Shown: in pieces, positions 7,939 through 17,120 of the stretch | Position numbering within the stretch: position 1 is the first letter of the stretch | How the letters are laid out: each line of letters starts with the position of its first letter | From: Bacteroides sp. | GTDB lineage: Bacteria > Bacteroidota > Bacteroidia > Bacteroidales > Bacteroidaceae | Assembly: GCA_015060765.1 (NCBI GenBank) | Contig: SUXW01000012.1 | Location: 1 to 64,000 of the forward strand | Length of the DNA: 64,000 nt | Reading direction: 5' to 3' | Position numbers and translations under genes: made by a program | The notes under the pieces: generated by a model | The model's input: the letters and a program-made list of their open reading frames with translations, nothing else | Told to the model about the DNA's origin: nothing | The model's database searches: none

Positions 7939-9600
7939 ATGAAAAAAATAATGACTCTCTGCCTGTTGGGTGCAAGCTTTCTAACAGGAATTGCACAAAA
8001 CAGTGTATCAAAAACTTGGGTACCCGATTTAGGAAACGGAACCTACAAGAATCCGGTATTGTATGCCGATTATTCCGATCCGGACATTTGTCGCGTGGGC
8101 GATGACTATTATATGACTGCCTCCAGCTTCAACTGCTTGCCAGGTCTTCCTATTCTTCACTCCAAGGATTTGGTGAATTGGACCATCATCGGCCATGCAG
8201 TAGCCTCTTCATTGGCTCCTCATAGCAATACCCGTCCACAACATGGTAACCATATCTGGGCACCTTGTATCCGTCACCACAACGGTGAATTCTACATCTA
8301 TTGGGGTGATCCCGACCAAGGTGTATACATGGTAAAGACCAAAGACCCTAGAGGCACTTGGGAAGAACCCGTATTGGTAAAGGCAGCCAAGGGTATCATC
8401 GATACTACTCCTCTTTGGGATGAAGATGGCAAAGTATACTTGGCCCATGCTTATGCGGGTAGCCGTGCCGGTTTGAAGAGTGTGATTGCTGTATGCGAAA
8501 TGAATGCCGAAGGAACCAAGACCATCGGTCCTTCACGCATCATTTTCGACGGTCACGAAGCTCATCAGACATGCGAAGGTCCTAAGTTTTACAAGCGTAA
8601 TGGATACTATTACATCTTCCATCCAGCTGGTGGTGTTCCTACTGGTTGGCAAGTGGTGCTCCGTTCCAAGAATGTATATGGTCCATATGAATGGAAGACT
8701 GTATTGGCACAAGGAAATACTCCAGTCAATGGTCCTCACCAAGGTGGTTGGGTAGATACTCCGGAAGGTGAAGACTGGTTCATGCACTTCCAGGATGTAG
8801 GTGCTGCCGGCCGTTTGGTACACTTGCAACCAGTTAAGTGGGTGAACGATTGGCCTGTTATCGGCATTGACAAGGATGGTGATGGCTGTGGCGAACCTGT
8901 ATTGACTTACCAAAAGCCAAAGACAAGTGCCAAATACCCTATCTGCACTCCACAGGAAAGTGATGAATTCAACACCAACATCCTTGGCTTGCAATGGCAA
9001 TGGCATGGAAACATCAACGAAAAATGGCATTATTGCAATCCAACCGACGGTTACATCCGCCTCTATTCTCATCCGGTTCCTGAAGATTACAAAAGCCTTT
9101 GGGATGTATCCAACTTGCTGATGCAGAAAGTTCCAGCTCCAAGCTTCACTGCTACTACCAAGTTGAAATTCTCGCCCATTGAAAAGTACAAAGGCGAACG
9201 TGCCGGTTTGGTGGTAATGGGTATGGACTATGCTGCCCTGGCCATTGAAAATACAGAAAATGGGTTGGTTCTTTCTCAAGTAGAATGCTTGAAGGCCGAC
9301 AAGGGAAATACTGAAACTGTAAATGAATCGGTTACGCTCAAGAACAACGAAGTATATCTTCGTGCCAAGGTAACCACTACCGGTGAAAAAATCGGCAAGA
9401 GCGAAGGTGGTCACGATTTGGTAGTGAAGTGCCAAATGTACTATAGCACCAACGGTAAGAAGTTCCAGAAATTGGGTAAGGAATTCCAACTCAAAGAAGG
9501 CAAATGGATTGGTGCCAAAGTCGGTATATTCTGTACTCGTCCAGCTATCGTAACCAACGATGGTGGTTGGGCCGATGTAGACTGGTTCCGTATGGAATAA
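7939..9600 (+). CDS. Glycoside hydrolase family 43 (beta-xylosidase/arabinofuranosidase type)
   Basis: 553 residues: signal peptide to about residue 19 (TGIAQ), then a five-bladed propeller beginning YADYSDPDICRVGDDYYM, where the first Asp is the usual GH43 catalytic base. IIDTTPLWDEDGKVYL carries the middle Asp and EGPKFYKRNGYYYIF the general-acid Glu. From about residue 335 a beta-sandwich (ESDEFNTNILGLQWQW) matches the XynB C2-type concanavalin-like domain that completes the active site of many GH43 xylosidases. Likely substrates are xylose or arabinose side chains; subfamily and specificity cannot be fixed by eye. It is the last gene of the GH28-DUF4861-GH43 unit, closed by a strong terminator. 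No SusC/SusD pair is nearby. Confidence 0.92.
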   Translation: MKKIMTLCLLGASFLTGIAQNSVSKTWVPDLGNGTYKNPVLYADYSDPDICRVGDDYYMTASSFNCLPGLPILHSKDLVNWTIIGHAVASSLAPHSNTRPQHGNHIWAPCIRHHNGEFYIYWGDPDQGVYMVKTKDPRGTWEEPVLVKAAKGIIDTTPLWDEDGKVYLAHAYAGSRAGLKSVIAVCEMNAEGTKTIGPSRIIFDGHEAHQTCEGPKFYKRNGYYYIFHPAGGVPTGWQVVLRSKNVYGPYEWKTVLAQGNTPVNGPHQGGWVDTPEGEDWFMHFQDVGAAGRLVHLQPVKWVNDWPVIGIDKDGDGCGEPVLTYQKPKTSAKYPICTPQESDEFNTNILGLQWQWHGNINEKWHYCNPTDGYIRLYSHPVPEDYKSLWDVSNLLMQKVPAPSFTATTKLKFSPIEKYKGERAGLVVMGMDYAALAIENTENGLVLSQVECLKADKGNTETVNESVTLKNNEVYLRAKVTTTGEKIGKSEGGHDLVVKCQMYYSTNGKKFQKLGKEFQLKEGKWIGAKVGIFCTRPAIVTNDGGWADVDWFRME

Positions 9601-9635
9601 CCTTGTCAGTTGTAAGATTGTAAGTTGTCAATAGG

Positions 9636-9675
9636 AAAGTGCCACTTTACGAAATGTAAAGTGGCACTTTATTCA
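9636..9675 (+). terminator. Terminator of the GH28-DUF4861-GH43 operon
   Basis: AAAGTGCCACTTTAC gaaat GTAAAGTGGCACTTT is a 15-bp perfect stem with a 5-nt loop, ending in T residues. Confidence 0.8.
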
Positions 9676-9761
9676 TTCTAATATCTTGTTAAATAGTGTC
9701 ATTCCTCGAACATTCGTTTTCGCGATGTGTTAATCCATCAAAATCATTTAAACAAGATGTT

Positions 9762-10841
9762 ATGGATTCAAGATTATCAACATTCCTTCTGGCAGCTTCC
9801 TGTATGACTTTCCAAATACCTGCTTCAGCCTGTACCGGTATCACATTAAAGAGTAAGGATGGTTCCACCATTGCAGCACGTACCATTGAATGGGCAGAAA
9901 GCGTAATGAAGACCATGTATGTAGTTGTTCCTCAAAAACACGAATTACAATCGCTCACCCCTTCCGGAAAAGACGGATTAAAATTTAAGGCCCAACATGG
10001 ATTCATCGGTTTGGCGGTCGAGCAAGAAGAATTCATTGTGGAAGGGATTAACGAGAAAGGACTTTCTGCAGGTCTATTCTACTTTCCCAATTATGGTAAA
10101 TACCCTTCCTACGATGCTACCCAAAAAGACAAAAGCCTCTCCGACTTCCAATTGGTTTCGTATGTACTCGCTGAATGCAGTTCTTTAGACGAAGTAAAAG
10201 AGGCATTGTCCGACGTACGCGTCATCAATATTGACCCTCGTTCATCAACGGTACATTGGCGATTTACAGAACCTTCGGGGAAACAAATGATTTTAGAAAT
10301 CGTAAATGAAGTCATGCATTTTTACGATAATCCTTTAGGAGTGTTTACCAATTCGCCCGGGATAGAATGGCATTGGACCAATCTAAACAACTATATCAAC
10401 CTGCAACCCGGAACATTACCCGAACACAATTTCGGTCCGTTGGAAATGAAATCCTTTGGACATGGAAGTGGGCTACTTGGACTTCCCGGTGATTTCACTC
10501 CCCCTTCCCGATTTGTCCGTGCCACTTTTTTCCAACTGACTGCGCCACAACAGCCCGACGCCCGAAGAAGTGTAATTCAGGCATTCCATATATTGAATAA
10601 TTTCGACATACCGACAGGAAGCGAGCAACCTTGGGGAAAAGCATCTGCCGATGTTCCAAGTGCGACACAATTCACGGTGGCATCAGACACCCAAAATCGG
10701 ATGATTTATTATCGCACGATGTATAATAGCAGCATACGTTGTATCGACCTGAAAGCCATCGATTTCAACAAAGTCAGATACCACACCAAACCTTTGGATG
10801 AAATAAAAGAACAACCGATAGAAATGATAACAATCAAATAA
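9762..10841 (+). CDS. Linear amide C-N hydrolase (choloylglycine hydrolase / penicillin V acylase family)
   Basis: 359-residue exported Ntn-hydrolase. The track's start is a GTG at 9696, but the ATG at 9762 gives a clean signal peptide ending ASA-C. Cleavage before that Cys would expose the catalytic N-terminal nucleophile. The family Arg follows in AARTIEW, then the Asn-type motif TNSPGIEW and the Arg in PSRFVRAT. At the position that is Asp in classical bile salt hydrolases (RTxDW) this protein has Glu (RTIEW). It may hydrolyse conjugated bile salts, penicillin V or acyl-homoserine lactones; the substrate is not predictable from sequence alone. It is monocistronic, between the GH43 terminator and the DUF1847 gene. 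Confidence 0.87.
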   Translation: MDSRLSTFLLAASCMTFQIPASACTGITLKSKDGSTIAARTIEWAESVMKTMYVVVPQKHELQSLTPSGKDGLKFKAQHGFIGLAVEQEEFIVEGINEKGLSAGLFYFPNYGKYPSYDATQKDKSLSDFQLVSYVLAECSSLDEVKEALSDVRVINIDPRSSTVHWRFTEPSGKQMILEIVNEVMHFYDNPLGVFTNSPGIEWHWTNLNNYINLQPGTLPEHNFGPLEMKSFGHGSGLLGLPGDFTPPSRFVRATFFQLTAPQQPDARRSVIQAFHILNNFDIPTGSEQPWGKASADVPSATQFTVASDTQNRMIYYRTMYNSSIRCIDLKAIDFNKVRYHTKPLDEIKEQPIEMITIK

Positions 10842-10887
10842 GACATTGTTATTTGCCCCTTTTCATTCATTATCCACAAAAAGAAAC

Positions 10888-10895
10888 TATATTTG
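10888..10895 (+). promoter_or_regulatory. Promoter -7 element for the DUF1847 gene
   Basis: TATATTTG, 33 bp before the ATG at 10929. Confidence 0.55.
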
Positions 10896-10928
10896 TACTT
10901 CCAATAATTATTGAAGTACAGATATAAT

Positions 10929-11567
10929 ATGGAGAAAGAACAAGTAACTATTCATAGTTGTGTAGATTGCGGCACTCAAAATTGCAAGTTCAAGACTCGT
11001 ACTTATCCCGAATTCTGCCCAACTACCCAGTTAAAGGAGGAGGACCTGCAATGGGCTTTGGAACGATATCAGGAAGAACGGAACCATAACATTATGGTAG
11101 CCAGTGCGGAAGTGGAATACGAAGGATATTGCCAATGGACGAGAGTGCAAGAGATCATGGAATTTGCCAAAAAGATTGGAGCACGAAAAATAGGTATAGC
11201 CAACTGCATCGGACTCATTAACGAAGCACGAATCTTTGCCAAGATACTTCGTTCCAACGGATTTGAAGTTTATTCCGTCATCTGCAAAGTTGCCGGTAAA
11301 GCCAAATCATCCATCGGCATTCCTTCCCGATGTGAAGAGATAGGTGCTGCCATGTGTAACCCTATTTTGCAAGCACGCCTATTGAATGAAGCGAAAACCG
11401 ATTTGAATGTAGTCATCGGTCTTTGCGTAGGCCACGACAGTTTGTTCTACAAATATTCCGATGCCTACGTCACAACATTGGTAACAAAAGACAGGGTGAC
11501 GGGCAACAATCCTGCTGCCGCTCTCTATACCGCCCAGTCCTATTATAAAAAGAAGTTCGGAGTGTAA
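10929..11567 (+). CDS. DUF1847 domain-containing cysteine-rich protein
   Basis: 212 residues from the ATG at 10929; the track's TTG at 10911 lies too close to the promoter to be the start. The N-terminus has a cysteine cluster (SCVDCGTQNCKF... and EFCPTTQ) likely to bind metal or an Fe-S cluster. A Rossmann-like body contains further conserved Cys (ANCIGL, CKVAGKAK, GLCVGHDS). This matches the DUF1847 family of anaerobes, whose function is unknown as far as I know. The last codons and the stop lie inside a 50-bp palindrome shared with the end of murF. Confidence 0.85.
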   Translation: MEKEQVTIHSCVDCGTQNCKFKTRTYPEFCPTTQLKEEDLQWALERYQEERNHNIMVASAEVEYEGYCQWTRVQEIMEFAKKIGARKIGIANCIGLINEARIFAKILRSNGFEVYSVICKVAGKAKSSIGIPSRCEEIGAAMCNPILQARLLNEAKTDLNVVIGLCVGHDSLFYKYSDAYVTTLVTKDRVTGNNPAAALYTAQSYYKKKFGV

Positions 11568-11590
11568 CCTCCGAACTTCTTTTTATAATA
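11541..11590. terminator. Bidirectional terminator shared by DUF1847 gene and murF
   Basis: TATTATAAAAAGAAGTTCGGAG, a 6-nt loop, then its exact inverse complement: a 22-bp perfect palindromic stem flanked by A-run and T-run so it can end transcription in both directions. The stop codons of both convergent genes fall within it. Confidence 0.85.
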
Positions 11591-12887
11591 TATCTTTCAG
11601 CTGACTAAGTTTCATGCTATTCGAACCTTTAATCAGGATATATTTCCCTTGTAAATTTTCGGTTTCCACCATGACCTTTACCTCCTCTACATCTTGATAA
11701 TGTTCATACGAAGAACCGGCTCTTCCAAATTCACTTCCTACCAGGATTACTCGTTCAAAAGCACATTCCTCGAGTTGTGAAAGCACTTTCTGATGTTCCT
11801 CCAAACTGCTTTCCCCCAATTCTTTCATATCTCCCAAGATGACCATCTTGTGTGGTACATCCATCAGACGGAAATTTTCCAAAGCAGCCGCCATACTGGT
11901 TGGATTGGCATTATAAGCATCGACAATCAATTTATTGCGGTCCGTTTCAGTCAGTTGCGAACGGTTGTTGCTCGGAATATAATTATTCAAAGCTATACAT
12001 ATGGATGTTTCCGGCACTCCAAAATAACGACCTACAGCTATAGCCGCAAGCGCATTCTTTATATTATACGAACCTATCAAATGAGTGCTGACTTCGTAAG
12101 ACCGACCATCATGTTCCCATTCAAATGCAAGGAAAGGAGCACAAGCGCTCAAATTGCCCTTGACAAACAAATTCTCGTGGTTGTCCACACCATACCCCTT
12201 CACTTTCATACCTTTTGATATCTGGCATAAAATTTCATTGTCTTTATCCAAAAACACCAAGGCATCTTCTCGGGTTCGTAAATAATCGTATAGTTCGCCT
12301 TTCGTTTTGATTACTCCATCAAAAGAACCAAAACCTTCCAAATGAGCCTTACCCACATTCGTAATCAATCCGCAATCCGGTTCTACAATATGGACCAATG
12401 TATGGATTTCACCAGGATGGTTGGCCCCCATTTCAATAACAGCCAATTCATGTTCCTTTTTCAAACGAAGCAAAGTCAAAGGAACCCCTATGTGATTATT
12501 CAAATTCCCTTGAGTGTAAAGGACATTGTATTTTTGTTGCAATACCGTTGCAATCAATTCTTTGGTTGTCGTTTTTCCATTCGTACCTGTAATCCCTATA
12601 ATTCGGGTACCCAAGCGACGACGATGCTCATTGGCCAAATCCTGCAATGCCTTCAAACAATCATCCACTAACAGGAAACGGGAATCCCCTTCTTCTACAT
12701 ATTCTTTTTCATCTATCACTACATAGCGGCATCCCTTTTCCAGCGCCTGCTTTGCAAAAGCATTTCCATTAAAGGTTTCCCCCTTCAAGGCTACAAACAT
12801 AGAACCCATCGGGCAATGACGGCTGTCAGTGGTCACCACGCCACATTCCTCAAAACATTTATAGATTATTGATGTCTCCATTTCCAT
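11583..12887 (-). CDS. murF: UDP-N-acetylmuramoyl-tripeptide--D-alanyl-D-alanine ligase
   Basis: Adds D-Ala-D-Ala to the UDP-MurNAc-tripeptide, the last cytoplasmic step of peptidoglycan precursor synthesis. From the start at 12887 (MEMETSII) the protein is 434 residues. The track's longer start at 12983 would run through the promoter region. Mur ligase domains are in order: N-terminal substrate domain (TTDSR, FVALKGETFNGN), ATP domain with P-loop GITGTNGKTTTKE, EMGANHPGEI, and the C-terminal domain with YNANPTSM. Unlike in many bacteria it is not in a dcw cluster but stands alone, divergent from folP. Confidence 0.95.
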   Translation of the reverse strand: MEMETSIIYKCFEECGVVTTDSRHCPMGSMFVALKGETFNGNAFAKQALEKGCRYVVIDEKEYVEEGDSRFLLVDDCLKALQDLANEHRRRLGTRIIGITGTNGKTTTKELIATVLQQKYNVLYTQGNLNNHIGVPLTLLRLKKEHELAVIEMGANHPGEIHTLVHIVEPDCGLITNVGKAHLEGFGSFDGVIKTKGELYDYLRTREDALVFLDKDNEILCQISKGMKVKGYGVDNHENLFVKGNLSACAPFLAFEWEHDGRSYEVSTHLIGSYNIKNALAAIAVGRYFGVPETSICIALNNYIPSNNRSQLTETDRNKLIVDAYNANPTSMAAALENFRLMDVPHKMVILGDMKELGESSLEEHQKVLSQLEECAFERVILVGSEFGRAGSSYEHYQDVEEVKVMVETENLQGKYILIKGSNSMKLSQLKDIL

Positions 12888-12906
12888 ACTTTGAATAATA
12901 TGGCGA

Positions 12907-12914
12907 CAAATATA
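12907..12914 (-). promoter_or_regulatory. Promoter -7 element for murF
   Basis: TATATTTG on the minus strand, 20 bp before the murF start. It supports the shorter murF start. Confidence 0.55.
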
Positions 12915-12959
12915 ATTGAAAAAAAATTCCCAAAATAAGAAAAACTCAATTATTCTGCT

Positions 12960-12967
12960 TACTTTTG
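12960..12967 (+). promoter_or_regulatory. Promoter -7 element for folP-cdaA
   Basis: TACTTTTG, 28 bp before the ATG at 12995. It overlaps the TTG used by the ORF track, which argues for the ATG. Confidence 0.55.
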
Positions 12968-12994
12968 TCAAAATCAAAATCAACGAGTGAACAA

Positions 12995-13852
12995 ATGCAG
13001 ACAGATAACCTTCGATTCATTAATGTCAACGGTAAGCTGATGGATTTAACCCATCCGCAAGTGATGGGTATATTAAACGTCACTCCCGACTCTTTTTATG
13101 CCTTCAGCCGAAAGCAGACAGAGGACGATATGATTGGACGTATCCTTCAAATAAAGGAAGAAGGAGGTTCTTTCATTGATATAGGTGCCTACTCTTCCCG
13201 ACCGGGTGCTACGCATTTGTCTGCAGAAGAAGAAATGAATCGTCTACGTATCGGTTTGCAACTGATTGGCCGCTATGCCCCGGATATGCCCGTATCGGTA
13301 GATACTTTCCGCGCGGATATAGCCAAGATATGTGTAAAAGAATATGGCGCTTCCATCATTAATGACATATCTGCCGGGAACATGGATGAAAATATGTTTT
13401 CTACCATCGCCCAATTAGGAGTCCCCTACATCATCATGCACATGCAAGGTACTCCTCAAGACATGCAGAAGAATCCGCATTACGACCATTTTTTGAAAGA
13501 AGTGTTCTATTATTTCTCTGAAAAAATTCAAGAATTGCGAGATTTGGGAGTAAAAGACATTCTGATAGATCCCGGATTCGGCTTTGGAAAAACATTGGAA
13601 CACAATTACCAGTTGATGAATCATTTGGAAGAATTCCAATTATTTGAACTCCCCATTCTGATTGGTATATCACGAAAATCCATGATATCAAAAGTATTAG
13701 GAGGGGGGCCCGAAGAAGCATTGAACGGCACCACAGCCCTGCATGCCATCGCATTACAAAAAGGAGCCTCCATATTAAGGGTGCACGATGTAAAGGAAGC
13801 GGTGGAAACCATAAAGATTATAGAAAAAATGAAAGCCTGTGCGGCTTTTTAA
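12995..13852 (+). CDS. folP: Dihydropteroate synthase
   Basis: 285 residues from the ATG at 12995. It condenses 6-hydroxymethyl-dihydropterin diphosphate with p-aminobenzoate to dihydropteroate in folate synthesis and is the sulfonamide target. TIM-barrel motifs are all present: GILNVTPDSFY (loop 1), DIGAYSSRPGA (loop 2), PVSVDTFRADIA, IINDISAGNMD, DPGFGFGKTLEHN and GISRKSM near the C-terminus. It is followed after 21 bp by cdaA, a pairing regularly seen in Bacteroidetes. Confidence 0.96.
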   Translation: MQTDNLRFINVNGKLMDLTHPQVMGILNVTPDSFYAFSRKQTEDDMIGRILQIKEEGGSFIDIGAYSSRPGATHLSAEEEMNRLRIGLQLIGRYAPDMPVSVDTFRADIAKICVKEYGASIINDISAGNMDENMFSTIAQLGVPYIIMHMQGTPQDMQKNPHYDHFLKEVFYYFSEKIQELRDLGVKDILIDPGFGFGKTLEHNYQLMNHLEEFQLFELPILIGISRKSMISKVLGGGPEEALNGTTALHAIALQKGASILRVHDVKEAVETIKIIEKMKACAAF

Positions 13853-13873
13853 CCTCATAATATAGAAAAAGAT

Positions 13874-14644
13874 ATGTTTTTAGATTACGGCATAAAAGAC
13901 CTGATTGACATTTTATTGGTAGCCTATCTGCTCTATCAAACATACCGTTTGATGAAGGATTCCGGATCCATCAACATCTTCATCGGAATACTCGTATTTA
14001 TAGGTTGTTGGCTGATTGTATCCCAAGTTCTGGAAATGAGATTATTAGGTTCCATTTTTGACAAATTGGTCAGTGTGGGTGTACTTGCCCTCATCATACT
14101 TTTCCAAGATGAAATCCGCAAATTTCTGGTCACACTGGGCTCACACAAAAGATTAGGCAGTTTCTTCCGGTTCCTGACAAAAACCAAACAGAAGAAAGTG
14201 GAAAAGGCCGACATCATGCCTATCGTTATGGCCTGCATGAGCATGAGCAAAGGAAAGATTGGAGCCTTGATTGTTATCGAGAAGGACATGCCTCTGAATG
14301 AAATCATCCATACGGGTGAAAAAATCCACGCAGATATCAACCAGCGATTAATTGAGAGCATATTTTTCAAGAATAGTCCGTTGCACGATGGTGCTATGGT
14401 AATCAGCCACATGCATATAGAAGCTGCCGGATGCATCCTCCCTGTATCACACGACTTGAATATCCCTAAAGAATTAGGTCTACGCCATCGGGCTGCTTTA
14501 GGAGTTTCTCAAGAAACCGATGCCTTGGCCATTATTGTATCCGAAGAAACCGGAAGCATATCAGTAGCCTACAAAGGACAGTTCCACCTTCACCTCACTC
14601 CGGAAGAACTGGAACGTATTTTGACGAAGGAAAAACAACAATAG
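13874..14644 (+). CDS. cdaA: Diadenylate cyclase CdaA (c-di-AMP synthase)
   Basis: 256-residue membrane diadenylate cyclase, making cyclic di-AMP from two ATP. The N-terminal 90 residues contain three hydrophobic segments (LIDILLVAYLLYQTYRL, INIFIGILVFIGCWLIV, LVSVGVLALIILF). The DAC domain follows, with the catalytic DGA motif in SPLHDGAMVI and the RHR motif in LGLRHRAALGVS, both intact. This is the CdaA (YbbP/DacA) architecture. In Firmicutes the gene is followed by cdaR and glmM; here it sits behind folP. It implies c-di-AMP signalling, probably for osmotic or cell-wall control, in this organism. Confidence 0.95.
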   Translation: MFLDYGIKDLIDILLVAYLLYQTYRLMKDSGSINIFIGILVFIGCWLIVSQVLEMRLLGSIFDKLVSVGVLALIILFQDEIRKFLVTLGSHKRLGSFFRFLTKTKQKKVEKADIMPIVMACMSMSKGKIGALIVIEKDMPLNEIIHTGEKIHADINQRLIESIFFKNSPLHDGAMVISHMHIEAAGCILPVSHDLNIPKELGLRHRAALGVSQETDALAIIVSEETGSISVAYKGQFHLHLTPEELERILTKEKQQ

Positions 14645-14744
14645 GAACAGTCTATTTGCACATATCTGCTCAACAACATGTATTTTTTAGAATATTAGAC
14701 TAAAATATTCCCGTTATTTGCAATGTTGATATAGCAAAATTGCC

Positions 14745-14752
14745 TACTTTTG
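14745..14752 (+). promoter_or_regulatory. Promoter -7 element for pta-ackA
   Basis: TACTTTTG, 47 bp before the pta start. Confidence 0.55.
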
Positions 14753-14799
14753 CATTATGAAAAACATTGTTCCGGAATGAACATCTAAAAATATACATT

Positions 14800-15807
14800 A
14801 TGGATTTAATTTCTCAAATTGTAGAACGTGCGAAAGCTAACAAACAACGCATCGTTCTTCCTGAAGGTACCGAAGAACGTACCCTTAAAGCTGCCGACCA
14901 ACTTTTGGCAGACGAAGTAGCCAATCTTATCCTTATCGGTAATCCGGACGAAATCAACGGACTCGCCAATCAATGGGGATTGAAAAACATTCATAAGGCT
15001 ACTATCATTGATCCGGAAGATCATCCTAAGAAAGAAGAATATGCACAATTGTTGTGTGAACTTCGTAAAAAGAAAGGCATGACCATAGAGGAAGCCCGCA
15101 AATTAGTGGTAAATCCGCTTTATTTGGGTTGCTTGATCATCAAGGCAGGTGATGCCGACGGTCAGTTGGCCGGTGCCAAGAACACAACCGGCGACGTACT
15201 TCGTCCAGCCTTGCAGATTATCAAGACATCACCGGGTATCACATGCGTATCAGGTGCCATGCTGATGGTTACCCAAGCTTCTGAATACGGTGATAACGGT
15301 GTAGTAGTAATGGGCGACGTAGCTGTTACTCCAATGCCAGACGCCAACCAATTGGCACAGATCGCCGTTTGCACCGCACAAACAGCCAAGGCTGTAGCTG
15401 GTATGGATCCACGTGTAGCTATGTTGAGTTTTTCATCCAAGGGTTCAGCCAAACATGAAGTAGTGGACAAGGTACTTGAAGCTCTTGCTATCGCTAAGGA
15501 GATGGCTCCAGAAGTGAAGATTGACGGTGAATTGCAAGCCGATGCCGCTTTGGTTCCACACATCGGACAAAGCAAGGCTCCAGGTTCTGAAATAGCAGGT
15601 AAAGCAAACGTATTGGTTGTTCCTTGTTTGGAAGTTGGTAACATTGCCTATAAGTTGGTAGAACGTTTAGGACATGCTACAGCTATCGGTCCTATCCTCC
15701 AAGGTATTGCACGTCCGGTAAACGACTTGTCAAGAGGTTGTTCTATCGATGACATTTACAAAATGGTTGCCATTACAGCCAACCAGGCCATTGCAGCTAA
15801 AGCATAA
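14800..15807 (+). CDS. pta: Phosphate acetyltransferase
   Basis: 335 residues, starting at ATG 14800 (MDLISQIVERAKANK), not at the upstream TTG of the track. It interconverts acetyl-CoA and acetyl phosphate in acetate fermentation. Typical motifs are IVLPEGTEERTLKAA at the N-terminus, LAGAKNTTGDVLRPALQIIKT and the PTA/PTB-type SFSSKGSAKH and GELQADAALVP. It is the short catalytic form without the regulatory DRTGG domain. ackA starts 25 bp downstream in the same operon. Confidence 0.96.
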   Translation: MDLISQIVERAKANKQRIVLPEGTEERTLKAADQLLADEVANLILIGNPDEINGLANQWGLKNIHKATIIDPEDHPKKEEYAQLLCELRKKKGMTIEEARKLVVNPLYLGCLIIKAGDADGQLAGAKNTTGDVLRPALQIIKTSPGITCVSGAMLMVTQASEYGDNGVVVMGDVAVTPMPDANQLAQIAVCTAQTAKAVAGMDPRVAMLSFSSKGSAKHEVVDKVLEALAIAKEMAPEVKIDGELQADAALVPHIGQSKAPGSEIAGKANVLVVPCLEVGNIAYKLVERLGHATAIGPILQGIARPVNDLSRGCSIDDIYKMVAITANQAIAAKA

Positions 15808-15832
15808 TCAGCAACAATTAATAAATATTCAA

Positions 15833-17032
15833 ATGAAAATATTAGTTCTCAATTGCGGTAGTTCTTCCATCAAATATAAATTGTTTGACATGACTACCAA
15901 AGAAGTTTTGGCACAAGGAGGTATTGAAAAAATCGGATTGACCGGTTCTTTCTTGAAACTTACTTTGCCAAACGGTGAAAAGAAAATCTTAGAAAAGGAC
16001 ATACCTGAACATACTGCCGGCATCGAATTTATATTGGACACACTGACCAATGCTGAATACGGTGCCATCCAATCTTTGGAAGAAATCAATGCAGTAGGTC
16101 ACCGCATGGTACACGGTGGTGAACGTTTCAGCGAATCTGTTTTGTTGACCAAGGAAGTATTGGATGCTTTCGCTGCTTGCAACGATTTGGCTCCACTTCA
16201 CAACCCAGCCAACTTAAAGGGTGTCAATGCCGTATCTGCCATTCTTCCCAATGTACCTCAAGTAGGTGTATTCGATACAGCATTCCACCAGACTATGCCG
16301 AATTATGCATACATGTATGCCATTCCATACGAATTATACGAAAAGTACGGCGTACGCCGTTACGGTTTCCACGGAACATCACATCGTTATGTTTCACAAC
16401 GTGTATGCCAATATTTGGGTATTCCAACCGAAGGTTCCAAAATCATCACTTGCCACATCGGAAACGGTGGTTCTATCTCGGCTGTTAAAGACGGAAAATG
16501 TATCGACACCAGCATGGGACTTACTCCATTGGAAGGTCTAATCATGGGTACTCGAAGCGGTGATATCGACGGAGGTGCTGTTACATTCATCATGGAAAAG
16601 GAAGGATTGACTCCAACCGGCATATCCAATTTATTGAACAAGAAGAGTGGTGTACTCGGTGTATCAGGCGTATCCAGCGACATGCGTGAATTGGATGCTG
16701 CTTGTCAGGCAGGCAACCCACGCGCCCAATTGGCAGAAAAGATGTATTATTATCGCATCAAGAAATATGTAGGTTCTTATGCTGCTGCTATGGGTGGTGT
16801 AGATGTTATCCTCTTCACTGGTGGTGTAGGTGAAAACCAATCACAATGCCGCGAAGCCGTTTGCGACGGTTTGCAATTCATCGGTGTTGAATTGGATAAA
16901 GACATGAACAACAAGATTCATGGTGACGAAGCCATCATTTCCACTCCTGAATCAAAGGTAAAGGTAGTGGTTATTCCAACCGACGAAGAAATGATGATTG
17001 CCAGCGATACATTGGCTATCTTGAACAAGTAA
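15833..17032 (+). CDS. ackA: Acetate kinase
   Basis: 399 residues, starting at ATG 15833 (MKILVLNCGSSSIKY); the track's earlier start overlaps pta. It converts acetyl phosphate plus ADP to acetate plus ATP, the energy-yielding last step of acetate production. Signature motifs are present: NCGSSSIKYKLF, VGHRMVHGG (substrate Arg), RRYGFHGTSHRYV, HIGNGGSISA and FTGGVGEN. Length is normal. A strong terminator lies just after the gene. Confidence 0.97.
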   Translation: MKILVLNCGSSSIKYKLFDMTTKEVLAQGGIEKIGLTGSFLKLTLPNGEKKILEKDIPEHTAGIEFILDTLTNAEYGAIQSLEEINAVGHRMVHGGERFSESVLLTKEVLDAFAACNDLAPLHNPANLKGVNAVSAILPNVPQVGVFDTAFHQTMPNYAYMYAIPYELYEKYGVRRYGFHGTSHRYVSQRVCQYLGIPTEGSKIITCHIGNGGSISAVKDGKCIDTSMGLTPLEGLIMGTRSGDIDGGAVTFIMEKEGLTPTGISNLLNKKSGVLGVSGVSSDMRELDAACQAGNPRAQLAEKMYYYRIKKYVGSYAAAMGGVDVILFTGGVGENQSQCREAVCDGLQFIGVELDKDMNNKIHGDEAIISTPESKVKVVVIPTDEEMMIASDTLAILNK

Positions 17033-17049
17033 TTTCCAAGGTATAAAAA

Positions 17050-17087
17050 CAAGTGGGTGTGTCTATGCACATCCACTTATTTTTTTA
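17050..17087 (+). terminator. Terminator after ackA
   Basis: AAGTGGGTGTG / CACATCCACTT stem followed by a run of T. Confidence 0.75.
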
Positions 17088-17120
17088 TCTATAAATTTAT
17101 ACTTACTAAAACATAGAACT

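Noticed and set aside
8533-9489. 318-aa minus-strand ORF inside the GH43 gene
   Set aside because: Shadow ORF: the plus strand encodes a complete GH43 with catalytic motifs and signal peptide, and the minus frame shows no recognisable domain.
5011-9600. Complete polysaccharide utilisation locus
   Set aside because: No SusC/SusD pair or hybrid two-component regulator is encoded near these enzymes within the window.
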